A stretch of 50,846 nucleotides of DNA from contig CAJUNG010000004.1 in NCBI GenBank assembly GCA_910587725.1, forward strand, positions 1 to 50,846. Reading direction: 5' to 3'. Each line of letters opens with the position of its first letter. Position 1 is the first letter of the stretch. Shown piece by piece: positions 35,592 through 43,535 of the stretch. The notes under the pieces are model-generated. The model did no database searches and was not told where the DNA came from. It saw only the letters and a program-made list of their open reading frames with translations. The DNA is from an uncultured Bacilli bacterium. GTDB taxonomy: Bacteria; Bacillota_I; Bacilli_A; RF39; UBA660. Both the position numbers and the translations under genes were made by a program.

Positions 35592-36139
35592 CCTGCCATC
35601 ACCGTCCCAAACTCTGTATTCATTCCTCCATTTAAGAAGTTCTCTAAAATGATTCTTAAATCGTCATTACTCGTTTGTCTAGCCGATAAACCAGCTGTTG
35701 CAAGTCCATTAATAAGCATACGAACCTTTTTACTAAGCATTTCCACATTCTTCTCTTTGAATAAAAGGTAATATTCTGTATCGACAACATTATTACTCAT
35801 AAATTGGTTCCCTTTTTGAATATCTTGATTGATAAGTTTTCTTATTTGTTGATTCGTCTGTTGTTGATATAATACCTGAAGTTGTGATAGATAAACTGAA
35901 ATATCAACAGGGCGGTCGGCAACAACTAACCAAAATTCATAATCGATTGTATTATAAAAGTTTTTAAGGGCAGTTAAAATATTTGCTTGTTCATCAGCAT
36001 CTAATATGAATATATTTTTAGGATCAATCTTAACCCCTGTTACTTTGGTTTGGTCCCGTAAAAGAATCATTCCGTTGTTGATTCCCTGCAAGTCGCGGAT
36101 CCAATCCTCCGTTGTTTTTCCTGTCATCTTCTGTGCCAT
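35585..36139 (-). CDS. Small T4SS protein resembling the N-terminal module of TraC/VirB4-like ATPases
   Basis: 184 aa, no membrane helix. The start (KTTEDWIRDLQGINNGMILLRDQTKVTGVKIDPKNIFILDADEQANILTALKNFYN) has the pattern seen at the N-terminus of some Gram-positive TraC-like conjugation ATPases (guide: 'I-x-N-G-I-I-x-L-x-D-G ... P-x-N-F-x-L-x-S-x-x-E-Q'). It is separate from, and followed immediately by, a VirB4 that has its own N-terminal domain. Its start overlaps the end of the upstream PrgI-like gene by 110 nt in a different frame. The ribosome site before the ATG is weak. A channel or ATPase accessory role is inferred. Confidence 0.65.
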   Translation of the reverse strand: MAQKMTGKTTEDWIRDLQGINNGMILLRDQTKVTGVKIDPKNIFILDADEQANILTALKNFYNTIDYEFWLVVADRPVDISVYLSQLQVLYQQQTNQQIRKLINQDIQKGNQFMSNNVVDTEYYLLFKEKNVEMLSKKVRMLINGLATAGLSARQTSNDDLRIILENFLNGGMNTEFGTVMAGW

Positions 36140-36437
36140 AAATAAAACACCAACCTTTCCATTTATATCTTTGTTGACTAGTCAAATAGTCATGCACCTC
36201 TATAATAAACGTTAACACGTTATGATAATACGGAAGTGGTGCAACAAGCAAGCTACAAACCAATGCTGGAGCAAGTGCTATGATTGCAACAACCGTACTT
36301 TCCATAGGAAGTATCATCAGTAATATAAAGGTAATTCCAACACCAATCGAGAAAATAATCAAATCAACAGTTCGAAACAAACCAAAGATTAACTTTCCTC
36401 GACTAGTATTCGCAGGAATTAAATAATTTCCCTCCAT
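36030..36437 (-). CDS. PrgI/TcpE/VirB3-like T4SS membrane protein
   Basis: 135 aa with two membrane helices near the N-terminus (about 23-45 and 48-70: TVDLIIFSIGVGITFILLMILPMESTVVAIIALAPALVCSLLVAPLPYY) followed by LTFIIEVHDYLTSQQRYKWKGW, the 'R-Y-x-W-K-G' end typical of PrgI/TcpE proteins, which are the Gram-positive VirB3 counterparts. The following C-terminal 40 residues (GTEDDRKNNGGLDPRLAGNQQRNDSFTGPNQ) are polar and are encoded in the region that also encodes the start of the next gene in another frame. Start ATG; GGGTGTGG upstream. Together with VirB4 and VirB6-like it forms the inner-membrane part of the channel. Confidence 0.8.
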   Translation of the reverse strand: MEGNYLIPANTSRGKLIFGLFRTVDLIIFSIGVGITFILLMILPMESTVVAIIALAPALVCSLLVAPLPYYHNVLTFIIEVHDYLTSQQRYKWKGWCFIYGTEDDRKNNGGLDPRLAGNQQRNDSFTGPNQSNRG

Positions 36438-36460
36438 CTAGTATCCACACCCTTTCTTTT

Positions 36461-38377
36461 CTATTTATTATCCAAAGCACGTAAAGCGTTTTCTTTTTCT
36501 GTAATAGATTTCTTCATATCATTAATAACAACATCGTTCATACTCTTCTTACCAGCGGCTTTAAGAGCTGATTCAATTTCTAATTGATCATCTTTAGCTT
36601 TAGGATCATTACTAAGCATTTTGTCTTTTAAGAATTCAACTCCAGCAAGTGTTGTCAACTCACTTTGAAAATAATCAAGATTAGAGTCGTTTACATCAAT
36701 ATTAGTAAGTCCCCCCCATTCAAACTTACCATCTCCAACACCAGCCTGTAGTGCATTCAAAGCAGCATTTTTTTTCATAATAAAGTCTGCCAAAGTACCC
36801 TCCGTTAGGCTCCCTTGAACTCCTGACAATAAGCCAGCTTTAACCCGACCATAATTAGCGTCTCCCGAGTTACTAGAAAAATGCAGTTTAGTATCCTTAG
36901 CCTTTTTGCTACCTTTATCATTAATAAAATCAATTAATGCTTTTTCCTTATTCAATTGATATGCAATTACCTTAGAATCAGACCCTCCAAAATATACACC
37001 AAAATCGTCCTTTAAATCCGTAAGCCAACTACCACCATGTGCAGCTCTCGTCAGACCCTTGGCGTTCGCTTCCATTACCTTTTTATTTGCTGCAGAAAAC
37101 TTGCTCATCCCTTTTGAGGAAGCCACTGCTTGCCCAGAAATTGCAAGACCAGAAACAGCTCCAAGAACACCTTTTGCAATATTTTTCCCCTTATTAAACA
37201 AATATTTTTTAGGATCCGCTTGAAAGGTTGTTTTATTACCCTTAGTCTTATCTAATAACTCACCTGCTTTGAATCGATTAATTCCACTAGAAATGGCACC
37301 ACCAGTAACTGCTGCCATTCCTGCAAGTCCTGCAAGTCCTTTGAAGAATCCACCATTTTCTTTTGGCGGTTTTACTCCAATAATATTACAGATAAACTCT
37401 GCTGCTTTTCCCATAAAGAAAAGTGCACCAATAATTAAAAAGGTAAGAATAAACGGATTTGACGGGTTAGCACCATTTGTACTACCTAATAATTTACCTC
37501 CATCTGTTGCAATAGAAGATAAAATGAAAATAACAAAATATAAAATTGCTAACTTAATAAATAGTTCCAGATAAGTAGAAACACACTCTTTTGTCCAATG
37601 GGAAAACGCCCCATCCTTTTCGGACTTTGGATCAATATAACTAATAATTGGAATTGGTGCTAAAATTTGAAGTAATCCTAGCTTAATAGAACGAATAGCA
37701 ATATCTACACAGTAACTTGCTAAAGAAATCACCATAAAAACGCCCGCAACAATACTAACAACACCATTAAATTGGTACAAAAAAACTTTTGAGTTGCTAG
37801 AACAAGCTTGTGTTGGAAGTTTAGATAACATATAATCAACATCATTAGTATCCAATTGATTATACGCCGCATCAATATCAGCAGTATCTGTACATTCAGA
37901 CTTATTGGGAACAAAAAATGCTTTTAATGCTGAAGCAGCAAGTATCTCTCCTTGCCCTTCCATATTCTCTACGCTACCTTTTCCAATAATAATTCTAGGA
38001 ACAGCTAAAGCAATTTTGTTTTGGTATTCAAACGCAAGGGAAAAAATAGAAGGAACGAAGACAAGCATCGCAAGTGCAATCACACTTCGCGGAATAATCT
38101 TTTGCAGACCCTTTTCTTTATCTAACAAATTATCAGGGTTTACAATGGAATTTAATAAAGAAATCGCAAGGCGAAACAACATATAAATTCCTAAAACAAC
38201 ATAAATACGTTTCGTAAAGGCCTCTACCACTTCACCATTAAAAAGAATAATGCCAGAAATATCCGAAAACAATCCACAAAGTATACCCACAAAACTATAA
38301 ATCATCTGATTAAGTCCGCCTAAAATAGTACCAAGCCAAAGCTCACTAAAAAAGCCTTTACTCATATATGAAATCAT
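36461..38377 (-). CDS. VirB6/TrbL-like polytopic T4SS protein
   Basis: 638 aa. The first half has about seven membrane helices (e.g. LNQMIYSFVGILCGLFSDISGIILF, IYVVLGIYMLFRLAISLLNSIVNP, VIALAMLVFVPSIFSLAF, VSIVAGVFMVISLASYCVDIAIRSIKLGLLQILAPIPIISYIDP, LFIKLAILYFVIFILSSIA, ILTFLIIGALFFMGKAAEFI). The second half (about 330-638) is a long soluble, glycine-containing then charged region. The SIKLGLLQILAPIPIISYIDP motif and the domain order match VirB6/TrbL-type proteins of Gram-positive conjugation systems. It overlaps the upstream VirB2-like gene by 4 nt (ATGA), so they are coupled. Start chosen at the ATG behind AAGGTGG. Confidence 0.8.
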   Translation of the reverse strand: MISYMSKGFFSELWLGTILGGLNQMIYSFVGILCGLFSDISGIILFNGEVVEAFTKRIYVVLGIYMLFRLAISLLNSIVNPDNLLDKEKGLQKIIPRSVIALAMLVFVPSIFSLAFEYQNKIALAVPRIIIGKGSVENMEGQGEILAASALKAFFVPNKSECTDTADIDAAYNQLDTNDVDYMLSKLPTQACSSNSKVFLYQFNGVVSIVAGVFMVISLASYCVDIAIRSIKLGLLQILAPIPIISYIDPKSEKDGAFSHWTKECVSTYLELFIKLAILYFVIFILSSIATDGGKLLGSTNGANPSNPFILTFLIIGALFFMGKAAEFICNIIGVKPPKENGGFFKGLAGLAGMAAVTGGAISSGINRFKAGELLDKTKGNKTTFQADPKKYLFNKGKNIAKGVLGAVSGLAISGQAVASSKGMSKFSAANKKVMEANAKGLTRAAHGGSWLTDLKDDFGVYFGGSDSKVIAYQLNKEKALIDFINDKGSKKAKDTKLHFSSNSGDANYGRVKAGLLSGVQGSLTEGTLADFIMKKNAALNALQAGVGDGKFEWGGLTNIDVNDSNLDYFQSELTTLAGVEFLKDKMLSNDPKAKDDQLEIESALKAAGKKSMNDVVINDMKKSITEKENALRALDNK

Positions 38378-39666
38378 CGACCAATCACCACCTTACTTAT
38401 GCCACAAATTACATTATCAATTCCAAGTTCTAATCCTGGCAAACTAAACATTAACTCGATAAACCAAGGAATGAAAAATAACAATACTGCCGCAATCAAC
38501 CGTTTCATAAAATTACTTGTCGCCTTTTTCATTTCTTTATCATCACTAGCAACAACAGCTTTAGCAAAATCCATACTACCAAAGAAAATAACCAAAATCG
38601 GAGCAAGTAATTTCATATAACTAAATATCGTTTGAATAATATCTAATACGTCCCCCAAAATAGCTTCACAACTAGCAACTACACTTTCACCAAATTGAAC
38701 TCCATCAATTAAATCCGCTTCACGTTTAGACGTCTCATCTTTTACTTCATTAGAATATTCTTTAAGAATTTCTTCTATTGACTTGTCCAACTCTTTAATT
38801 TTTTTCATTTCTTCATCAGAAAAATCGTTAGCATTTACCCAAGCATCCCGTTTTTCTACCAAAAGACTAGAAAACATTCCTGCAAATTCTTCATATCCTC
38901 TAGCAATTGAACCTTGTAAAGAAGATGCCATCTCCAAAATTTCAAAGCAATAATAACTCCTAGCAGCAGTTTCAACATCACGGCTAAGCTCTTTAATTTC
39001 ATTTTTTAAATAAAACAAATGACCTTTATATTCAGTAATCAATGCCTCATAACTTGCCATATCTGTAATTTCTTTTTCTTTAAAAATATTAAAATGAGAT
39101 TCAAAAGCACTTTCAATTCCATCTGATGGATCATTTGAAAGAATATCATTATACACAAGTGACACAGAGTCCGAAAACTGTTTTTTCTGCTCACTACTAC
39201 ATTCTTTATTAACAGGAACTTCCTCTCCTTCTGCAAGTTCTAATGTCCCAGAAGAAGTAATCAATTTTTCTGTCCTACATTTTTTCCCTAATACATCAAT
39301 ACATTCTTGTTCACTTGTAAATATTGAGCCTCCCAAAAGTCCCCCTTCAGAAATAGAAACAACAATAGAAGGACATTTTCCCTTTTCAACGCGCAAATTT
39401 TTAGTTCCAATATTCATACTAGGAAGAACAAAATTATTCTCCCGATTCGTAATTTCAAATTTATTGACAACCAAATAACCATATCCCTTATCAGGAGATA
39501 AGTTTAAATTCACGGTACCTTTTCCATCATAAGGAGTTCCATCTTGAATAACCACATCAAAATTATAATTACAACTAAGTGCATCAACAATTTCTCCATC
39601 GAACAAGAAAAATACAGCTAGTATTATCATAAAAATCATATTTCTAATTATTTTTTTATTTTTCAT
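38374..39666 (-). CDS. Exported protein with a VirB2/TrbC-like pilin domain at its C-terminus
   Basis: 430 aa from the ATG at 39666 (AAAGGAGTGGAG site); the frame opens 11 codons earlier at 39699. An N-terminal signal (KIIRNMIFMIILAVFFLFDGEIVDA) is followed by a beta-rich part with cysteines, a helical part (about 150-330), and a C-terminal region of two helices: SYMKLLAPILVIFFGSMDFAKAVVASDDKEMKKATSNFMKRLIAAVLLFFIPWFIELMF. This two-helix pattern with a short charged loop resembles VirB2/TrbC pilins, which normally are only about 100 aa; here it is fused to a large ectodomain. First gene of the T4SS-like operon, with a clear promoter 30-60 bp upstream. Confidence 0.7.
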   Translation of the reverse strand: MKNKKIIRNMIFMIILAVFFLFDGEIVDALSCNYNFDVVIQDGTPYDGKGTVNLNLSPDKGYGYLVVNKFEITNRENNFVLPSMNIGTKNLRVEKGKCPSIVVSISEGGLLGGSIFTSEQECIDVLGKKCRTEKLITSSGTLELAEGEEVPVNKECSSEQKKQFSDSVSLVYNDILSNDPSDGIESAFESHFNIFKEKEITDMASYEALITEYKGHLFYLKNEIKELSRDVETAARSYYCFEILEMASSLQGSIARGYEEFAGMFSSLLVEKRDAWVNANDFSDEEMKKIKELDKSIEEILKEYSNEVKDETSKREADLIDGVQFGESVVASCEAILGDVLDIIQTIFSYMKLLAPILVIFFGSMDFAKAVVASDDKEMKKATSNFMKRLIAAVLLFFIPWFIELMFSLPGLELGIDNVICGISKVVIGR

Positions 39667-39697
39667 CAGAGACTCCACTCCTTTTAACTCTAGTAAC

Positions 39698-39725
39698 ATT
39701 ATAGCACAACTTTAGACAAGCTCAA
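39698..39725 (-). promoter_or_regulatory. Promoter of the T4SS-like operon
   Basis: On the minus strand TTGAGC (39720-39725), 16-bp spacer, perfect extended -10 TGCTATAAT (box 39698-39703), about 32 bp upstream of the first gene's ATG. Confidence 0.7.
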
Positions 39726-39908
39726 AGAAAAAATTGATTTTTTCAAATAGGAATAAAAAAGACAATAACACCAAACAGAAGGCAATCATCAAAAAATTCA
39801 ACGAATTAAAATAAGGATACATTTTTCTTAAATAAAGACGCAAATCAATAAACTAGATTTAATCTGTAGAAGAGGAAAATAGAAATGGAAATGTTTTGAA
39901 AAAAAATA

Positions 39909-39931
39909 CAAGTCTTTGTTTTTTCGACTTG
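39909..39931 (-). terminator. Terminator of the 634-aa surface protein gene
   Basis: CAAGTC and GACTTG pair (6 bp) around an 11-nt A-rich loop and are followed by a run of T on the minus strand, just after the stop at 39943. The rest of 39726-39908 is AT-rich and empty. Confidence 0.55.
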
Positions 39932-39942
39932 CATTTTAAATA

Positions 39943-41847
39943 TTATTCTGATAAAAGTTCAATCTCGTAAGGATGCTCGTAGGTTCCATCTCCTGTGTTG
40001 GTGCTTGCTATTACTACGTTAGATTTTAAGTATAGAGATGGGTGTACTCCAAATGTAGAATTTGGGCTAGTACTAAAAATTCTATTTGTAGCATCTACAT
40101 AGTATACCTCCAAAGCACCAGTTCGATGGGCAACTGGGGTTAAAGTCCAAAACATTGATTTTGTATTTCTTGTAATCTGACTACAAAACATTTCTCCTAT
40201 TCGAGGAAGTCCAATATATGCTGTTGCTGTTGTAGTTACTTTTTCACATTCTAAACTAGAAATATTAACATCCACTGTTTGACATATAGTTGCTTTATAG
40301 TGGTAACTTCCTGCATTTCCTATTCTTCCTAAATACCATGTGGTATTTGGTTCAATCATATTTTTACTAGATTCTTCTAAAATCAAATAATATTCATTAT
40401 AGATATCCGTTTTTATTTGCGCAACCGCAAAGTTTGATACTCCTGTTGAACCATGAAACGAAATACGAGTTAATACGGATGGTTTATCTACTGCCATTAT
40501 TTTAGTAAGACCTTCTTCTATAGCTACAATTCTATATAATTCATTATTGAACGTAACATATTCTCCACTGTATCTCGTTGATATTAATGTCTTTCCACCT
40601 ATCGTTTCTTGTTCGTCTCCTGCTAAATGATAAGGCTCATCCAATGTTCCATTTCCAAAAACAATTTGAACGGTTGATTTTAGATTTATCGTTGGACGCA
40701 CGCCAAATATGTAATATGTGCTACCAGAATAGTTGCCGCTGTGAGGTTTTCCATAACTAAGTGCTCCCATATTAGTGACACCTCTTACATAATAATTACC
40801 AGCAGCAGAACTATAATACCATGTACTTAACCACCATCCCGTACCATTATTTAGATAACCTGTCGTGTAAGTTGCACCTTTTTGATAAGTTCTATAATAT
40901 TCATATGCATTTAATAATCCGACTGCTCTTTCTACTGTAGTAGTACCATTTGGCATTACTGGAGCATTACTTGAATCTGCACTTACATCCCAAATACTAT
41001 CGGTTACTAAATAGTCTTCATAATCATGTAATGTTGGTAAAAATTCTTGATTTAACCATTGATCAACATAACTATTCTCAAATGTAGCACGACTCTCTAG
41101 ATTATAGGAAATTGATGTAACAGAATTCTCAGTCACCATCTTAATAGCACCCGTTTCATTATTTCTAGAAACCACTCTCCAAAGTTTACCTGAATACCAA
41201 ATATAATTGTTCGCACATTGCCCCACTAAAAAGGTATTTTCAGAATCATTGTAAGTAGTACAGTCTTCTCCTAAATTTTCTTGTGCAAACACTTTTTCTG
41301 TTGCGGGTTCTGGTGAGATTGTTGGCGTTGGACTTTGACTTGGAGTCGGATTTTCTTGTTCTTCGGAAGTTTGCACCACATTTACTTTAAAACTTAAGCC
41401 TTTTCCTGCAATCCTACTTTCATCTTCTATTTCTTCTTTAATCCACAAGCGTAAACTATATTCGAGTGTTTGATTTCCTTCAATCAATCCGGTATCTACC
41501 GTATCATCTACGATACTAGAAATCAAATTAATCGTCACTTGTCCATTTTTGGTAAGTCCATACTTCACGTCGTCCCCTGATAAGGCATCACCTGTTGTAA
41601 TATTTGCAAGTTTTAAAATATAATACGTATCACTTGGAGTATTATTGATTAAGCGAAAAGTAAAGGCATCCTGTATCATTCCGACTTCATCTGCAGTTGG
41701 GAACGCATCTATAATCGTTAGATTATTTTCATCCTCTTCTAGTACTAAAGATAAATTCCCTACATGGATAACTTGTTTCTTAGTACCACCAATAGATCGA
41801 CTTACATAGGCGTAAGACAATCCTAGAAAAACGATAAAAACAATCAT
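39943..41847 (-). CDS. SipW/TasA-type surface protein with two DUF6273-like domains, start out of frame (possible phase-OFF)
   Basis: The open frame from 41847 encodes 634 aa: a signal helix (MIVFIVFLGLSYAYVSR), the camelysin/TasA-like module (KKQVIHVGNLSLVLEEDENNLTIIDAFPTADEVGMIQDAFTFRLIN), a P/S-rich linker (about 172-187) and two tandem DUF6273-like domains (about 195-405, ending GVRPTINLKSTVQI; and 410-634, ending GVHPSLYLKSNVVI). The good start (ATG at 41929, GGAGG 7 nt upstream) is in another frame, separated from this one by a run of ten G at 41899-41908. Nine G would give MNNENMFGGGSPKLTRVKKTVKIVGLVMIVFIVFLG, a complete 661-aa protein. The ATG at 41847 has only a weak AGGA upstream and lacks the basic n-region. 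Exported adhesin or matrix role is inferred. Confidence 0.8.
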   Translation of the reverse strand: MIVFIVFLGLSYAYVSRSIGGTKKQVIHVGNLSLVLEEDENNLTIIDAFPTADEVGMIQDAFTFRLINNTPSDTYYILKLANITTGDALSGDDVKYGLTKNGQVTINLISSIVDDTVDTGLIEGNQTLEYSLRLWIKEEIEDESRIAGKGLSFKVNVVQTSEEQENPTPSQSPTPTISPEPATEKVFAQENLGEDCTTYNDSENTFLVGQCANNYIWYSGKLWRVVSRNNETGAIKMVTENSVTSISYNLESRATFENSYVDQWLNQEFLPTLHDYEDYLVTDSIWDVSADSSNAPVMPNGTTTVERAVGLLNAYEYYRTYQKGATYTTGYLNNGTGWWLSTWYYSSAAGNYYVRGVTNMGALSYGKPHSGNYSGSTYYIFGVRPTINLKSTVQIVFGNGTLDEPYHLAGDEQETIGGKTLISTRYSGEYVTFNNELYRIVAIEEGLTKIMAVDKPSVLTRISFHGSTGVSNFAVAQIKTDIYNEYYLILEESSKNMIEPNTTWYLGRIGNAGSYHYKATICQTVDVNISSLECEKVTTTATAYIGLPRIGEMFCSQITRNTKSMFWTLTPVAHRTGALEVYYVDATNRIFSTSPNSTFGVHPSLYLKSNVVIASTNTGDGTYEHPYEIELLSE

Positions 41848-41898
41848 GACCAGTCCTACTATTTTGACGGTTTTTTTTACTCTAGTTAATTTTGGTGA

Positions 41899-41908
41899 CC
41901 CCCCCCCC
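41899..41908. repeat. Ten-base G homopolymer inside the 5' end of the surface protein gene
   Basis: Ten consecutive C on the plus strand (G on the coding strand) in a genome of about one-third GC. It lies 20 nt after the ATG at 41929. Loss of one G restores the frame with the 634-aa body; the 10-G state meets a TAG six codons after the tract. Confidence 0.95.
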
Positions 41909-41989
41909 GAACATATTCTCGTTATTCATAATTTTTCCTCCTTCTTGTTATAAAGCAATCCATTTTTCGACTACCTTCCTTATGATAGA

Positions 41990-42018
41990 ATCATAGCACA
42001 GGTAGGAGGTATTTTCAA
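41990..42018 (-). promoter_or_regulatory. Promoter of the 634-aa surface protein gene
   Basis: On the minus strand TTGAAA (42013-42018), 17-bp spacer, extended -10 TGCTATGAT (box 41990-41995), about 60 bp upstream of the ATG at 41929. Its presence with the GGAGG site supports 41929 as the real start. Confidence 0.65.
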
Positions 42019-42066
42019 CCATTTTTCAATATTTAATAAATTTCAAGATATAAAAACGAAAATATT

Positions 42067-42465
42067 GATAGTGTAGCAATTTATCGGAAAAGTGATGATC
42101 AAGTAGGTAATTGAAAAAAGAATTTAAGAGATACGATTTTTAGAAGTACAAGCTAGAAAAATTAGAGTTAGATAAATCTAGTAAGGAAAACACAGTTTTT
42201 TTCATTGGATTGAAAATCAAGGTTCAAATTATAACATGTACAACATCCCCACTAAGTGAAAAGTATACAAAGTTTTTGTGATAGCATTCATCACTTGCTC
42301 TTTCATATTTTCGATGAATTGTTGAATAAATAAATTTTTTGTTTCAAAAGTTAAAATTTGTGATAAAACATTCATAGAAAGAACTCCTTATTGTTTTAGT
42401 TTATAGGTATATCATACCACGAGTTCTTTCTTTTTGTGCTTTTTCCGATACCTTGTTACACTATC
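42067..42465 (-). mobile_element. Insertion sequence remnant or MITE-like element (399 bp)
   Basis: The ends are imperfect inverted repeats of about 27 bp: GATAGTGTA...ATCGGAAAA at the left, and GATAGTGTA...ATCGGAAAAAG read on the other strand at the right; 8-9 mismatches or fewer fall in the middle. The interior holds a 48-aa ORF on the minus strand (42229-42375) with an ideal ribosome site, and a 10-bp stem GAAAGAACTC/GAGTTCTTTC (about 42377-42430) that overlaps that ribosome site. The ORF start (MNVLSQILTF ... FIENMKEQVMNAI) looks like the N-terminus of a transposase, possibly IS256-like; the rest of a transposase is missing. No target duplication was found by eye. Confidence 0.6.
42229..42375 (-). 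pseudogene. Truncated transposase N-terminus (48 aa)
   Basis: It begins with ATG at 42375 behind AAGGAGTTCTTTCT and reads MNVLSQILTFETKNLFIQQF, then continues IENMKEQVMNAITKTLYTF to a stop at 42229. It is far shorter than IS256-type transposases (about 390-410 aa). The N-terminal helical pattern is compatible with that family but too short to be sure. It lies inside the inverted-repeat element. Confidence 0.4.
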
Positions 42466-42480
42466 CGCTATACAAAAAAA

Positions 42481-42509
42481 TTGACAAATACAAACATTTG
42501 TGATATTAT
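42481..42509 (+). promoter_or_regulatory. Promoter with a candidate operator for the 42.5-45.3 kb operon
   Basis: Near-perfect promoter: TTGACA (42481-42486), 17-bp spacer, TATTAT (42504-42509). The spacer carries inverted repeats: ACAAAT (42484-42489) with ATTTGT (42496-42501), and ACAAA-CA-TTTGT (42490-42501). This position would block RNA polymerase if bound by a repressor. The promoter starts 15 bp after the IS-like element. Confidence 0.7.
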
Positions 42510-42539
42510 CAAACACAAACAAAAAGTAGGGGGAAAAGC

Positions 42540-43535
42540 ATGGAGATAAAAATAATTGATTTACAAAATCAAAAAAATGAACAAATTCTAATTGAAGGAA
42601 TTAAAAAAAATATAGAAACAGCAAAATTTCTAAGAGGAGAAATTAAACGATTAACACCAGAAACCAATCCGGAGTTCTTCCCACAAGAAAAAGAAAAGCC
42701 ACAAATAAAAGTTCAGCAACAACAAAAAACAAGAGAAAATAAAGAATTTACAGATGCGCTAGCCAATTACTTAGCAAAAATCAAAAAGATAAAAGTAGGA
42801 GAACAACCAAGCGATTCATTACGACAAGAGTTCATCAATTCCTTACCACCAAAATCAGATTATCACTACACAAAAATAGTTCTTCGGATAGAAGCAGAAT
42901 TATTAAAGGAAATGATTGAAATTAAAAACTTATTAGAAAGTGAAAAACAAACAATAGCAAAAGAAGACTTAGATGATTTCAAGGAAGAAATATTACAAAA
43001 TCAAAAAAAGATAGAATGGATAGAAAATATACGAAAAGAAATAGAAAATGTAGAAAGTAAAGAAGAAGAAAATCAACTCTATTTTCTTTCTACAGAAAGT
43101 GGAAATATTTGTGTATTTGATGATCTATCTAGTACCAGCTCAGAATACTATAAAGGATTCATCGAGTTATTTGTATCCATAATCAAAGGAACATTCAAAA
43201 ATGTAAAACAATTTGCTAGTAATAGCGAATTAGCGGGAATAAAAGAGGTAAAAGACTTCAAAATACGAGTCTTATTTGATAAAATTGGCAAAAACCAATA
43301 TGTGATTTTAGGTGCATTTATCAAAAAAAATGATATTGATAACGGATATCGAGATAAATTAAAAACAAGAGTAAATCTTTACTATAGACAAAAAGAAAAA
43401 ATATTAGAAATAAAAAACTTTGAAGACGAAAAAGCATATCAAGAACAGTTAAAAAAACCGTTACTTCAGGCATTAAAACAAAAAGAAAAACCACGAGTTT
43501 ATAAGAGAGGAGAATATCCTAATGGAAATCAATAA
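42540..43535 (+). CDS. Uncharacterised protein, 331 aa, charged/coiled-coil with RelE-like C-terminus
   Basis: No family firmly recognised. Residues 1-200 are very K/E/Q-rich and probably coiled coil (e.g. FTDALANYLAKIKKIK, LRIEAELLKEMIEIKNLLESEKQTIAKEDLDDFKEEILQNQKKIEWIENIRKEIENVE). Residues about 180-315 form a distinct domain: YFLSTESGNICVFDD ... GFIELFVSIIKGTFKNVKQFASNSELAGIKEVKDFKIRVLFDKIGKNQYVILGAFIKKNDIDNGYRDKLKTRVNLYY. The stretch KIRVLFDKIGKNQYVILGAFIKK with R..Y at the end resembles RelE/HigB-type (phage Gp49-like) toxins. This is a weak match by eye. Ribosome site GTAGGGGG before the ATG. The gene overlaps the next by 14 nt. Confidence 0.7.
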   Translation: MEIKIIDLQNQKNEQILIEGIKKNIETAKFLRGEIKRLTPETNPEFFPQEKEKPQIKVQQQQKTRENKEFTDALANYLAKIKKIKVGEQPSDSLRQEFINSLPPKSDYHYTKIVLRIEAELLKEMIEIKNLLESEKQTIAKEDLDDFKEEILQNQKKIEWIENIRKEIENVESKEEENQLYFLSTESGNICVFDDLSSTSSEYYKGFIELFVSIIKGTFKNVKQFASNSELAGIKEVKDFKIRVLFDKIGKNQYVILGAFIKKNDIDNGYRDKLKTRVNLYYRQKEKILEIKNFEDEKAYQEQLKKPLLQALKQKEKPRVYKRGEYPNGNQ

